Shown: piece by piece, positions 1-7,498 of the stretch
How the letters are laid out: every line of letters starts with the position of its first letter
Position numbering within the stretch: position 1 is the stretch's first letter
From: Okeania sp. SIO1I7
GTDB taxonomy: Bacteria; Cyanobacteriota; Cyanobacteriia; Cyanobacteriales; Microcoleaceae
Assembly: GCA_010672585.1 (NCBI GenBank)
Contig: JAAHGF010000006.1
Coordinates: 178,634 to 242,633 of the forward strand
Length of the DNA: 64,000 nucleotides
Direction: 5' to 3'
Position numbers and translations under genes: made by a program
The notes under the pieces: generated by a model
What the model was told of the DNA's origin: nothing
The model's input: the letters and a program-made list of their open reading frames with translations, nothing else
The model's database searches: none

Positions 1-3000
1 GAGTAATGGGGTATTTACTCATATAAAAAGGTTTAAGAGTCACTTGATGTTGCGGACTTTCATCAGAGCTTCTTCCTTGTTCGTTTTCTGGGGAACCCAT
101 GAGAAAACTTCCCCCAGGAATATAAACCATTTCTAATTTAATACCATTACCTAAATCTTCTATTTTTTGTCTGGCACTACCAGGAGTACGGTTGATTATT
201 TTGCCAAAATTATTGACAGCTACTACTTCAAAAGTAAATATTTCTCCTATTTCTGATTCTGGTATTGATCTAAGAAATTTTTGTGGTGGAGAAGTTTCAT
301 TAATAGGGGATGGTGCTGTTAATTTTTGAGATATTTGTAGTGGAGGGGTCAAGGTTTTTTCTGTTGGATAAGTCTGGTTAATAACTGATGATATTTCCCC
401 AGGATTTTGAAATGTTTTGTTAGTTGTATCCACAGTCATTTTATCCAAAGAATTTGTTACTTCGGGAGTATACCAGACAATCCGAAAACCCACACTTATG
501 CCAAATTCGACGCTATAGTAGTAACTACGCCAGGCACTCCGGCAACTCCTAGAACGTTTGAGCCAACTCCCACCACGGAACACCCTTCTAAAACTATATC
601 TTCCACTTTCCCAAGCACTTCCATCATTAGGCGCACCATCATAGTTATTGTGCCAAATATCCAGACACCATTCCCAAACATTGCCGTGCATATCGTATAA
701 ACCAAAAGAATTTGGAGGAAAACTTCCCACATCGGTTGTTTCTCTTCGATATTTATCTTTAGGAGTATTACGATAAGGATAATTACCGTTATAGTTAACT
801 AACTCAGACGTTATAGTTTCTCCAAAATAAAAAGGAGTTGTCGTACCTGCACGACAAGCATATTCCCACTGACTCTCGCTTGGCAGTCTATAAATTTTCC
901 CAGTTTTCTCAGAAAGCTTTTGGCAAAACTCTACTGCTTCATGCCATTTCACATTTTCAACTGGGCGACTTTTTCCTTTAAAGTGAGAAGGATTTTCTTT
1001 GGTAATAGCCTGATATTGTTCTTGAGTAATAGGGTATTTACTCATATAAAAAGGTTGGAGAGTAACCTGATGTTGCGGACTTTCATCAGAGCTTCTTCCT
1101 TGTTCGTTTTCTGGGGAACCCATGAGAAAACTTCCACCAGGAATATAAACCATTTCTAATTTAATACCATTACCTAAATCTTCTATTTTTTGTCTGGCAT
1201 TACCAGGAGTGTGGTTGATTATTTTGCCACAATTATTAATAGTCACTACTTCAAAAGTAAATATTTCTCCTATTTCTGATTCTGGTATCGATTTGAGAAA
1301 TGTTTGTGGTGGAGAAGTTTCATTAATAATGGGTGGTGCTGTTAATTTTTGAGATATTTGTAGTGGAGGGGTCAACTTTTTTTCCGTTGGATAAGTCTGG
1401 TTAATAACCGACAATATTTCCCCTGTATTTTGAAGCTTTTTCTGAAAATCAGGCAACAAGAGAATGCGGAAACCCCAGTAGGTGCCGTAGTAGTCAGCAT
1501 TATTCCTGATACGGCGAGCACTCCGACAAAACTTAGGATTAATGTTCCAACAACCACCACGAAGAAGTCGTTGACTACTATCCCCTTCATTTTCCCAGGA
1601 ACTTCCATCAGTAGGTGCACCGTTATAGTTAATGTGCCAAATATCCAAACACCATTCCCAGACATTGCCGTGCATATCGTATAAACCAAAAGCATTGGGA
1701 GGAAAACTTCCCACTTCGGTTGTTTTTTCTAGATGTTTACCTTTGGGGACATTGCCATAAATATAGTTACCGTTGTAGTTAACTAACTCAGACGTTATAG
1801 TTTCTCCAAAATAAAAAGGAGTAGTTGTACCTGCGCGACAAGCATATTCCCACTGACTTTCACTGGGTAGTCTATAAATTTTCCCAGTTTTTTCAGAGAG
1901 TCTTTGACAAAATTCTATGGCGTTATGCCATGTCACTTTTTCTACTGGATGGTTTCCTCCTTTAAAGTTAGAAGGATTTTCCCCCATAATTGCTTGATAT
2001 TGGTCTTGAGTAATAGGGTATTTACTCATATAAAAAGGTTGGAGAGTAACCTGATGTTGAGGACTTTCACTATTAAGTCTTTCAACCTCTTTTTCTGGGG
2101 AACCCATGAGAAAACTTCCTCCAGGAATATAAACCATTTCTAATTTAATACCATTACCTAAGTCTTCTATTTTTTGTCTGGCATTACCGGGAGTACGACT
2201 GATTATTTTGCCAAAATTATTGACAGCTACTACTTCAAAAGTAAATATTTCTCCTATTTCTGATTCTGGTATCGATTTGAGAAATGTTTGTGGTGGAGAA
2301 GTTTCATTAATAACGGGTGGTGCTGTTGATTTTTGAGATATTTGTAGTGGAGGGGTAAACTTTTTTTCTGTTGGATAAATCTGGTTAATAAGGGAGGATA
2401 TTTCCCCTGGATTTTGAAATCTTTTGTTAGTCGCCCTGACAATCATTTTATCCAACAAATTTCCTACTTCATCACTCACCCTCGACTTTAAATAATTTCG
2501 CCATATCCATTCACCTTCACCCACATCAAATAACTTAAAAGGTTCGACTTCAGTTAATAAATGAATACAAGTTACGCCCAAACTATAAATATCGCTAGAA
2601 AATGTCGCTTTTCCAATTGCTTGTTCGGGAGGAGCATATCCTTCAGAACCAATAATAGTTCCTGTTACAGCTAAAGCCTTCTTTGTCACAAATTTTGCTA
2701 TGCCAAAATCTACTAATATAATATTATTCTCTGGCGAGCTAGAAGCTCCCACTGGATTAATTTTATCTGGCGAGCTAGAAGCTCGCACTGGATATTGATT
2801 ATCATTCTTTCTCCTAATAATATTCTCTGGTTTAATATCTCGATGAATTACCTGTTGAGAATGAATAAATTCCAATACGGGCAATAAACTTTTTAACAAC
2901 TCCAAAATTTTATTTTCATCAAAAGCTCCCGACTCCTTTAATTCCTGTTGTAAATTTTGCCCGTCGATAAATTCTTGTACTAAATACTGTCGGTTATCTT

Positions 3001-3322
3001 GAGTAAAGTATGCCAAAAGTTCGGGAATTTGTGGATGTCTACCTAGAGTATCTAAACGTTCAGCTTCTTGAGCAAATAATAAAGCAGCTTTTGATAAATT
3101 TTCTGTTCTTTGTAATTGAGGTAAAAATTGTTTAATTACACAAAAAGGTTTTGAGGGTTTAAATTCATCCACTGCTTGAAAAGTTCGACCAAAACCACCC
3201 CGTCCAATAATTTTTAAGGCGCGATAACGTTCGACTAAAACTAATTTTTCATGGCAACTTTGGCAAAATATTGTTTCTGGTGGGTTTAATTTTAAACAAT
3301 TAGGATTTAGGCATTGAGTCAT
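1..3322 (-). CDS. Ser/Thr protein kinase with tandem FGE-sulfatase domains (partial, runs off the window)
   Basis: An open frame starts at the ATG at 3322 and stays open to the window edge (1107 residues visible, C-terminus missing). The N-terminus has a four-cysteine ribbon (C4, C9, C20, C23). A Hanks-type kinase domain follows (about 35-330), with a glycine-rich loop (GRGGFGRTF), the catalytic HRDIKPEN, DFG and a GYAPPEQ activation-segment end. Then come FGE/SUMF1-like domains opening with MVYIPGGSFLMG at residues 396, 724 and 1065. The first two are complete, with HGNVWEWC, RGG.W, CRSA.R and GFRI; the third is cut by the edge. The domains are separated by near-identical linkers, giving repeat units of 328 and 341 residues. 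Kinase-FGE fusions are common in filamentous cyanobacteria. The FGE fold here is probably a C-type-lectin-like binding domain, not a sulfatase activator; that is inference. A short palindromic repeat is inserted in frame just before DFG. Substrate and ligand are unknown. Confidence 0.85.
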   Translation of the reverse strand, partial: MTQCLNPNCLKLNPPETIFCQSCHEKLVLVERYRALKIIGRGGFGRTFQAVDEFKPSKPFCVIKQFLPQLQRTENLSKAALLFAQEAERLDTLGRHPQIPELLAYFTQDNRQYLVQEFIDGQNLQQELKESGAFDENKILELLKSLLPVLEFIHSQQVIHRDIKPENIIRRKNDNQYPVRASSSPDKINPVGASSSPENNIILVDFGIAKFVTKKALAVTGTIIGSEGYAPPEQAIGKATFSSDIYSLGVTCIHLLTEVEPFKLFDVGEGEWIWRNYLKSRVSDEVGNLLDKMIVRATNKRFQNPGEISSLINQIYPTEKKFTPPLQISQKSTAPPVINETSPPQTFLKSIPESEIGEIFTFEVVAVNNFGKIISRTPGNARQKIEDLGNGIKLEMVYIPGGSFLMGSPEKEVERLNSESPQHQVTLQPFYMSKYPITQDQYQAIMGENPSNFKGGNHPVEKVTWHNAIEFCQRLSEKTGKIYRLPSESQWEYACRAGTTTPFYFGETITSELVNYNGNYIYGNVPKGKHLEKTTEVGSFPPNAFGLYDMHGNVWEWCLDIWHINYNGAPTDGSSWENEGDSSQRLLRGGCWNINPKFCRSARRIRNNADYYGTYWGFRILLLPDFQKKLQNTGEILSVINQTYPTEKKLTPPLQISQKLTAPPIINETSPPQTFLKSIPESEIGEIFTFEVVTINNCGKIINHTPGNARQKIEDLGNGIKLEMVYIPGGSFLMGSPENEQGRSSDESPQHQVTLQPFYMSKYPITQEQYQAITKENPSHFKGKSRPVENVKWHEAVEFCQKLSEKTGKIYRLPSESQWEYACRAGTTTPFYFGETITSELVNYNGNYPYRNTPKDKYRRETTDVGSFPPNSFGLYDMHGNVWEWCLDIWHNNYDGAPNDGSAWESGRYSFRRVFRGGSWLKRSRSCRSAWRSYYYSVEFGISVGFRIVWYTPEVTNSLDKMTVDTTNKTFQNPGEISSVINQTYPTEKTLTPPLQISQKLTAPSPINETSPPQKFLRSIPESEIGEIFTFEVVAVNNFGKIINRTPGSARQKIEDLGNGIKLEMVYIPGGSFLMGSPENEQGRSSDESPQHQVTLKPFYMSKYPIT
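478..600 (-). repeat. Hypervariable C-terminal segment of the second FGE domain (candidate DGR variable region)
   Basis: This segment codes for the stretch from RGGSW through CRSAW to GFRIV. Its counterpart in the previous domain (1455-1572) reads RGGCW, CRSAR and GFRIL. DNA on both sides is nearly identical between the two units, but here most codons between the fixed anchors differ. Divergence limited to exposed codons at the end of an FGE/CLec fold is typical of diversity-generating retroelement targets. No reverse transcriptase or template repeat lies in the window, so this is a candidate only. Confidence 0.4.
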
Positions 3323-3485
3323 TTCAGTTATCAGTTATTAGTTATCAGTTGTCAGTTTGCCTTGACTCCAAGATTTATCACCAATTTTTACTGGATTTTT
3401 TCCCAAATATCAGTCAATAAAGAAAACAATTTATGAGTTTTTTAGCTTGGTTCAATAATGTTTTGTTTCTCAAATAAGATAATTT

Positions 3486-3977
3486 TCACAAAAGTTTCTT
3501 ATAACTTTCACTCTGACGAATATCATCTAATGGTGATTCAGGTTCAAGAGTTAAATCTGGGCAAAATTCTAGTTCTATTTTAATTTCTGATTTGGGTTGG
3601 TGATATTGAGAATTATAATCGAATCCTCTATTGTCTTCTGGTAAAAAATCAACATAGTTTTTGAATCTAAGTCTACCTTTTTGCCAACTACTATCACCCA
3701 GTCTTAAGAGTTGACATTCTATTTCTTCAGTCACTGATTCCCATTTGCTACTATTTAGTCCTATATCTACTTGATGTTCGACTCTAAACCCTCCATTTAA
3801 AAGGGAAAAAATCACTAACACGCGGTCGCGATTATTGCCTTTCCTTGAATAAATTCTGTCTTTTAGTTGCTCTAAATACAATTCTTTAAATCTCCCAACT
3901 ATAAATGTATTTTTCTCAAATAACAAAACATCATCGTCATTTTTAAGTAATTGAAAATTATCACTCATATTAACCAA
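3486..3977 (-). CDS. KGK-domain hypothetical protein
   Basis: A 163-residue soluble protein with no signal peptide or membrane segment. It fits the cyanobacterial KGK family: an N-terminal part with DDDVLLFEKNTF, and a central core running IECQLLRLGDSSWQKGR, in which the name-giving KGK triplet is KGR. The C-terminal 40 residues are acidic and look disordered. The family's function is unknown. An alternative start is the ATG at 3968 (MSDNF). It lies 163 bp upstream of the kinase-FGE gene on the same strand, with an AT-rich gap between, so co-transcription is possible but unproven. The family call is from remembered motifs. Confidence 0.6.
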   Translation of the reverse strand: MVNMSDNFQLLKNDDDVLLFEKNTFIVGRFKELYLEQLKDRIYSRKGNNRDRVLVIFSLLNGGFRVEHQVDIGLNSSKWESVTEEIECQLLRLGDSSWQKGRLRFKNYVDFLPEDNRGFDYNSQYHQPKSEIKIELEFCPDLTLEPESPLDDIRQSESYKKLL

Positions 3978-4340
3978 CTAATCTAAACTAGCAATCGTTA
4001 CTATATCAACTTAACTACCTACACTTATTTTTCGTGAGACTTTTTTACTTTATTTAAAATTTAACTTTCTCTTATTTATAACTAATAACAAATCTGGTTA
4101 TTATAGACTGATGATAAGGTGAGGTATAAAATAGATGTCTATAATCAACTTTTCTAAATCGGATTTAGCTAGACCGCCGAGAAGCCTTACACCATAATTT
4201 TAAATTTGGTGTGAGATGAATCGGCGGCCAATTGAGTAGGTTCGATGCCCATTAAATTTGCATGCTATCCCAGGAGAAGCTTTTGCCCTAGTTGAAAAAC
4301 TTGTATTATTATGTTGCTATAACCCCGGAAATTTTCCACT

Positions 4341-5567
4341 ATGCGCACTGCCTACCAATATAAATTAAGGCCCAATAAAGAACAGTTAGCCACAATAGAA
4401 ATGTGGTTAGAATTGTTGCGTCGGCAGTACAACTATAGGTTAGGTGAAAGGTTCTCATGGTGGGAACAAAACCGTTGTCCAGTTAACGCTTGCCCCTTGG
4501 TGATGCCAATTCCTCAACTCAGAGATAATCCAGACTATTACTCTCAAAAACGAGATTTGGTCAATACCAAAGATAAGTTTTCTGAATACAAGCTAATTCA
4601 TTCTCAAGTTTTACAGGATTGTATAAAACGGGTAAAACTTGCCTTTGATAGATGGTTTAAAGCAGACAAAAATGGACAGAAATTAGGGAAACCAAGGTTT
4701 AAGGGAAAAGGACGTTATCGCAGTTTTAGTTATCCTCAAATAAAACAAAACTGTATTGAAGAAAATCAAATTAATTTGCCCAAAATAGGAAAGGTAAAGT
4801 TAATTCAGCATCGTCCAATACCAGAAGGTTTTATAATTAAAACAGTGACGATTAGTCGTAAAGCTGATGGTTATTATATTACTTTATCCCTAGAAGACAA
4901 ATCAGTTCCAGCTTTAACAACTGAAATTGAACCTACATTAAAAAACACTCTGGGAATTGATATGGGACTGAAGGAGTTCTTAGTAACAAGTGAAGGAGAA
5001 TCTGTTCCCATACCTCAATACTATCGAAAATCTCAGCAGCGATTAAAAACTCTACAAAAACGCTTATCCCGTAAAAATAAAGGAAGCAAAAGATGGTTAA
5101 AAGCTGTTAAAGCTGTAGCCAAACAACATAAAAAGATTGCCGATAAACGTAAAGATTTTCATTTTAAAACAGCCAATGAATTGTTATCAAAAGTGGATGT
5201 TATTGCCCATGAAAACTTAAACATTAAAGGACTAGCAAAGACCCGTTTGAATAAATCAATTAACGATGCTGGATGGGGTCAATTCCTAACTATTTTGACT
5301 GTCAAAGCCGGAAATGCTGGACAGAAAACCGTAGCAGTGAACCCCAAAAATACTAGCCAAGATTGCTCAAACTGTGGGGAAAAAGTCGATAAAGAATTAT
5401 CTCAAAGAACCCATTCTTGTCCGCACTGCGGCGTAGTAATAGACCGCGACTTAAATGCGGCGATAAATATAAAAAATAGGGCGGTAGGGCATTCCGTCTT
5501 TAAAGCTCGTGGAGCCCGACGGGATGGGGCTACGAAGCGAGAAGCCTGCACTATAGCGTCAGCTTAG
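4341..5567 (+). CDS. tnpB: TnpB RNA-guided endonuclease of an IS200/IS605-type element
   Basis: 408 residues, full length for the family. The N-terminal helix-turn-helix region begins MRTAYQYKLRPNKEQ, where start and reading frame match TnpB proteins. The RuvC-like active site is intact: D in GIDMGLKEF, E in AHENLNIKGL, and D in DRDLNAAINI. The zinc finger has CSNCG and CPHCG pairs. Known TnpBs cut DNA guided by an omega-RNA transcribed from the element's right end, which favours element retention. Here the last ~30 codons (after INIKNRAVG) overlap that RNA region and are probably tail rather than domain. It shares about half its residues with the TnpB at 49483-50727. Confidence 0.9.
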   Translation: MRTAYQYKLRPNKEQLATIEMWLELLRRQYNYRLGERFSWWEQNRCPVNACPLVMPIPQLRDNPDYYSQKRDLVNTKDKFSEYKLIHSQVLQDCIKRVKLAFDRWFKADKNGQKLGKPRFKGKGRYRSFSYPQIKQNCIEENQINLPKIGKVKLIQHRPIPEGFIIKTVTISRKADGYYITLSLEDKSVPALTTEIEPTLKNTLGIDMGLKEFLVTSEGESVPIPQYYRKSQQRLKTLQKRLSRKNKGSKRWLKAVKAVAKQHKKIADKRKDFHFKTANELLSKVDVIAHENLNIKGLAKTRLNKSINDAGWGQFLTILTVKAGNAGQKTVAVNPKNTSQDCSNCGEKVDKELSQRTHSCPHCGVVIDRDLNAAINIKNRAVGHSVFKARGARRDGATKREACTIASA

Positions 5568-5590
5568 TGTGGGAGATGTCACTATAAAGT
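5470..5590 (+). ncRNA. Putative omega-RNA scaffold at the tnpB right end
   Basis: The 3' end of tnpB plus about 20 bp beyond it form the region expected to encode the TnpB guide-RNA scaffold. It contains GAGAAGCC followed by a stem-loop (CACTA/TAGTG) and GGGAGATGTCAC, a plan shared with the right end of the element at 49.2-50.8 kb. The guide would be the flanking sequence just downstream. The 5' end is unknown. This is inference from element architecture. Confidence 0.4.
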
Positions 5591-5662
5591 ATTCTCTCTT
5601 AGATCACTAAAATCTTTTTACCTCTTCCTTCTTGCTTCTTCCTTCTTACTTCTTCCTTCCTT

Positions 5663-6940
5663 ATGAAAATATTAATAGTAGGTAACGGCGGTAGAGAACA
5701 CGCGATCGCCTGGAAATTATCCCACTCTCCCCAAGTTCAACAAATATTTTGTACCCCAGGTAACGGCGGTACTGCCACCTTGCAAAAATGCCAAAATATA
5801 CCCATCCCAGTTGAAGACTTCTCAGCCCTCAAACAACTCATTGCCGACCAAAATATTTCCCTAGTAGTCGTTGGCCCAGAAATACCCTTAGCCCTGGGCA
5901 TTACTGACTATCTACAACAACCAAACCTCAAAATATTTGGCCCCACCAAAGCAGGAGCCATTCTCGAAGCTAGTAAATCCTGGGCTAAAGATTTCATGGC
6001 CGAAGCAAATATTCCCACGGCCAAATCAGCCACCTTTACCAACGCCGAAACGGCCAAAGCTTACATCAAAGAAGTTCCCATAGTGGTCAAAGCAGATGGT
6101 CTAGCTGCTGGAAAAGGAGTTACCGTTGCCACTACAATTGAAATGGCTCATCATGCCATAGATGCCATCTTCCAAGGAGAATTAGAGCTAGATACCCAGT
6201 CTGTGGTAATCGAAGAATTTCTCACAGGTCAAGAAGTATCAGTTTTAGCCCTCACCGATGGATTAACTATTCGTCCCCTATTACCAGCTCAAGACCATAA
6301 ACAAGTAGGTGAAGGAGATACTGGACTCAATACTGGAGGTATGGGCGCTTATGCTCCCACTCCCATCATTACGCCGGAACTAATGACTAGAATTCAACAA
6401 GAAGTTCTAGAACCAACTTTGACTAATTTGCAAAAACGTGGTATTGACTACCGAGGCATTGTTTATGCAGGATTAATGATTAGTCCTCAAGGAGAGCCAA
6501 AAGTCTTAGAATTTAACTGTCGGTTCGGCGACCCGGAAACTCAACCTATTCTTTCTCTGCTAGAAACTCCATTAGAAGAGTTATTGTTGGCCTGTTGTGA
6601 ACAGCGTTTAGCTGAGTTGCCCCCGATAAATTGGAAACCAGGAGTAGCAGTGTGCGTAGTTTTAGCCTCTGGGGGTTATCCAGAGGTTTATGAGAAAGGT
6701 AAAGTAATTTCTGGAATAGAAAAAGCTGAAGCTATTGGAGGAACTGTATTTCATGCTGGAACTAAATTACAGGAACAACAGTTAGTCACCGCTGGTGGCC
6801 GTGTATTAGGAGTAACAGCAATAGGGTCCGACTTTTCTGAAGCTAGGACAAAAGTTTACAATGCTGTGGATTCTATAGAGTTTGACCAAATGTATTATCG
6901 GCGGGATATTGGCGATCGAGTTTTTGGGTCTGTTTATTAA
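5663..6940 (+). CDS. purD: Phosphoribosylamine--glycine ligase (GAR synthetase)
   Basis: Catalyses the second step of de novo purine synthesis: 5-phosphoribosylamine + glycine + ATP to glycinamide ribonucleotide. 425 residues, normal for monofunctional PurD. Visible features: the N-terminal GNGGREHA motif, an ATP-grasp fold with VVKADGLAAGKGV, the signature region NTGGMGAYAP, and the metal-binding FNCRFGDPE segment near residue 285. The start is at MKILIVGNGG with no better upstream start. The 80 bp before it are pyrimidine-rich CTTCCTT repeats left of the tnpB element, so its promoter may have been affected by that insertion. It appears monocistronic. Confidence 0.95.
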   Translation: MKILIVGNGGREHAIAWKLSHSPQVQQIFCTPGNGGTATLQKCQNIPIPVEDFSALKQLIADQNISLVVVGPEIPLALGITDYLQQPNLKIFGPTKAGAILEASKSWAKDFMAEANIPTAKSATFTNAETAKAYIKEVPIVVKADGLAAGKGVTVATTIEMAHHAIDAIFQGELELDTQSVVIEEFLTGQEVSVLALTDGLTIRPLLPAQDHKQVGEGDTGLNTGGMGAYAPTPIITPELMTRIQQEVLEPTLTNLQKRGIDYRGIVYAGLMISPQGEPKVLEFNCRFGDPETQPILSLLETPLEELLLACCEQRLAELPPINWKPGVAVCVVLASGGYPEVYEKGKVISGIEKAEAIGGTVFHAGTKLQEQQLVTAGGRVLGVTAIGSDFSEARTKVYNAVDSIEFDQMYYRRDIGDRVFGSVY

Positions 6941-6949
6941 TGGATAATT

Positions 6950-7200
6950 GATAATGGATAATTGATAATTACTTCGGGTTTTAACTGTTACGGAATCGAA
7001 TATAAGGAAATATTATTTCTTCTCTTGGTCTCATGGATATCGCGAGGAGACCGTTCCCTCCGGGACGCTACGCGTTAACGTAGTTGTGCGTTAGCAAACG
7101 CCATCCATCGACCGCTTTTTTCCCCTTAATAAGGGGAAGCTTTAAACCATAATTATTTAATTATTTAATTATTAATTATTAATTATTCGGTAAATCTGGT
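6950..7200 (+). repeat. Dispersed non-coding repeat (AT-rich ends, GC-rich centre)
   Basis: Copy of a family seen throughout the window: TAATTATTAATTATT-type ends, a centre containing TCTCTTGGTC, a hairpin-rich CGCGAGGAGACCG segment, CCATCCATCGACCGC and CCCCTTAATAAGGGG, then TTTAAACCATAATT. Related copies are near 26430, 26740, 27060, 33555, 41550, 46090, 61590 (inverted) and 63300. No coding capacity. The palindromic centre suggests a MITE-like origin, but no clean target duplication was found. The rest of 6941-7498 is AT-rich with short CAACAGGCAA and TTTTAACTT repeats and no gene. Confidence 0.6.
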
Positions 7201-7498
7201 GCATCTCAATTTTGAATAAAGTCAAAAATTTATCGTTTTTAGGCAACAGGCAACAGGCAATAGGCAACAGACAACAGGGAATAGGGAGTATATAGGAAAA
7301 AAGTATTTTTGCAAATATTTTGAGATGCACCCGGCAAATCAAAATATAAATAAAATAAATCTCAGCTTTCAAGAATTCTTAGTTATCTTAATTAATAACA
7401 TAGTCAAAAATGCCTACTAAATTTTAACTTTTAATTTTTGACTTTTAACTTTTAACTTTTAACTTTTAATTTTTAATTTTGACTTTTGACTTAAACCC

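Larger units (their letters stand above)
4165..5590 (+). mobile_element. tnpB-only IS200/IS605-type insertion element
   Basis: The element holds an intact tnpB with structured DNA at both ends. The left side (about 4172-4234) can fold through CCGCCGA/TCGGCGG with an inner TTACACCA/TGGTGTGA stem, and carries AGAAGCC before the stem and GATGAAT after it. The right side (about 5540-5586) has the same plan: GAGAAGCC, a short stem, then GGAGATGTCAC. No Y1 transposase (tnpA) gene is present, so it could move only with TnpA supplied in trans. Exact boundaries and the target-adjacent motif cannot be fixed from one copy. A second element of the same kind is at about 49195-50800. Confidence 0.6.

Noticed and set aside
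407..700. Plus-strand frames across the kinase-FGE gene (also 1430-1684 and 1904-2143)
   Set aside because: They repeat with the FGE units and lie opposite a clear 1107-codon homologous frame.
4236..4262. tRNA T-arm-like GGTTCGATGCCC
   Set aside because: No acceptor, D-arm or anticodon arm can be formed around it; it lies inside the tnpB element's left end.
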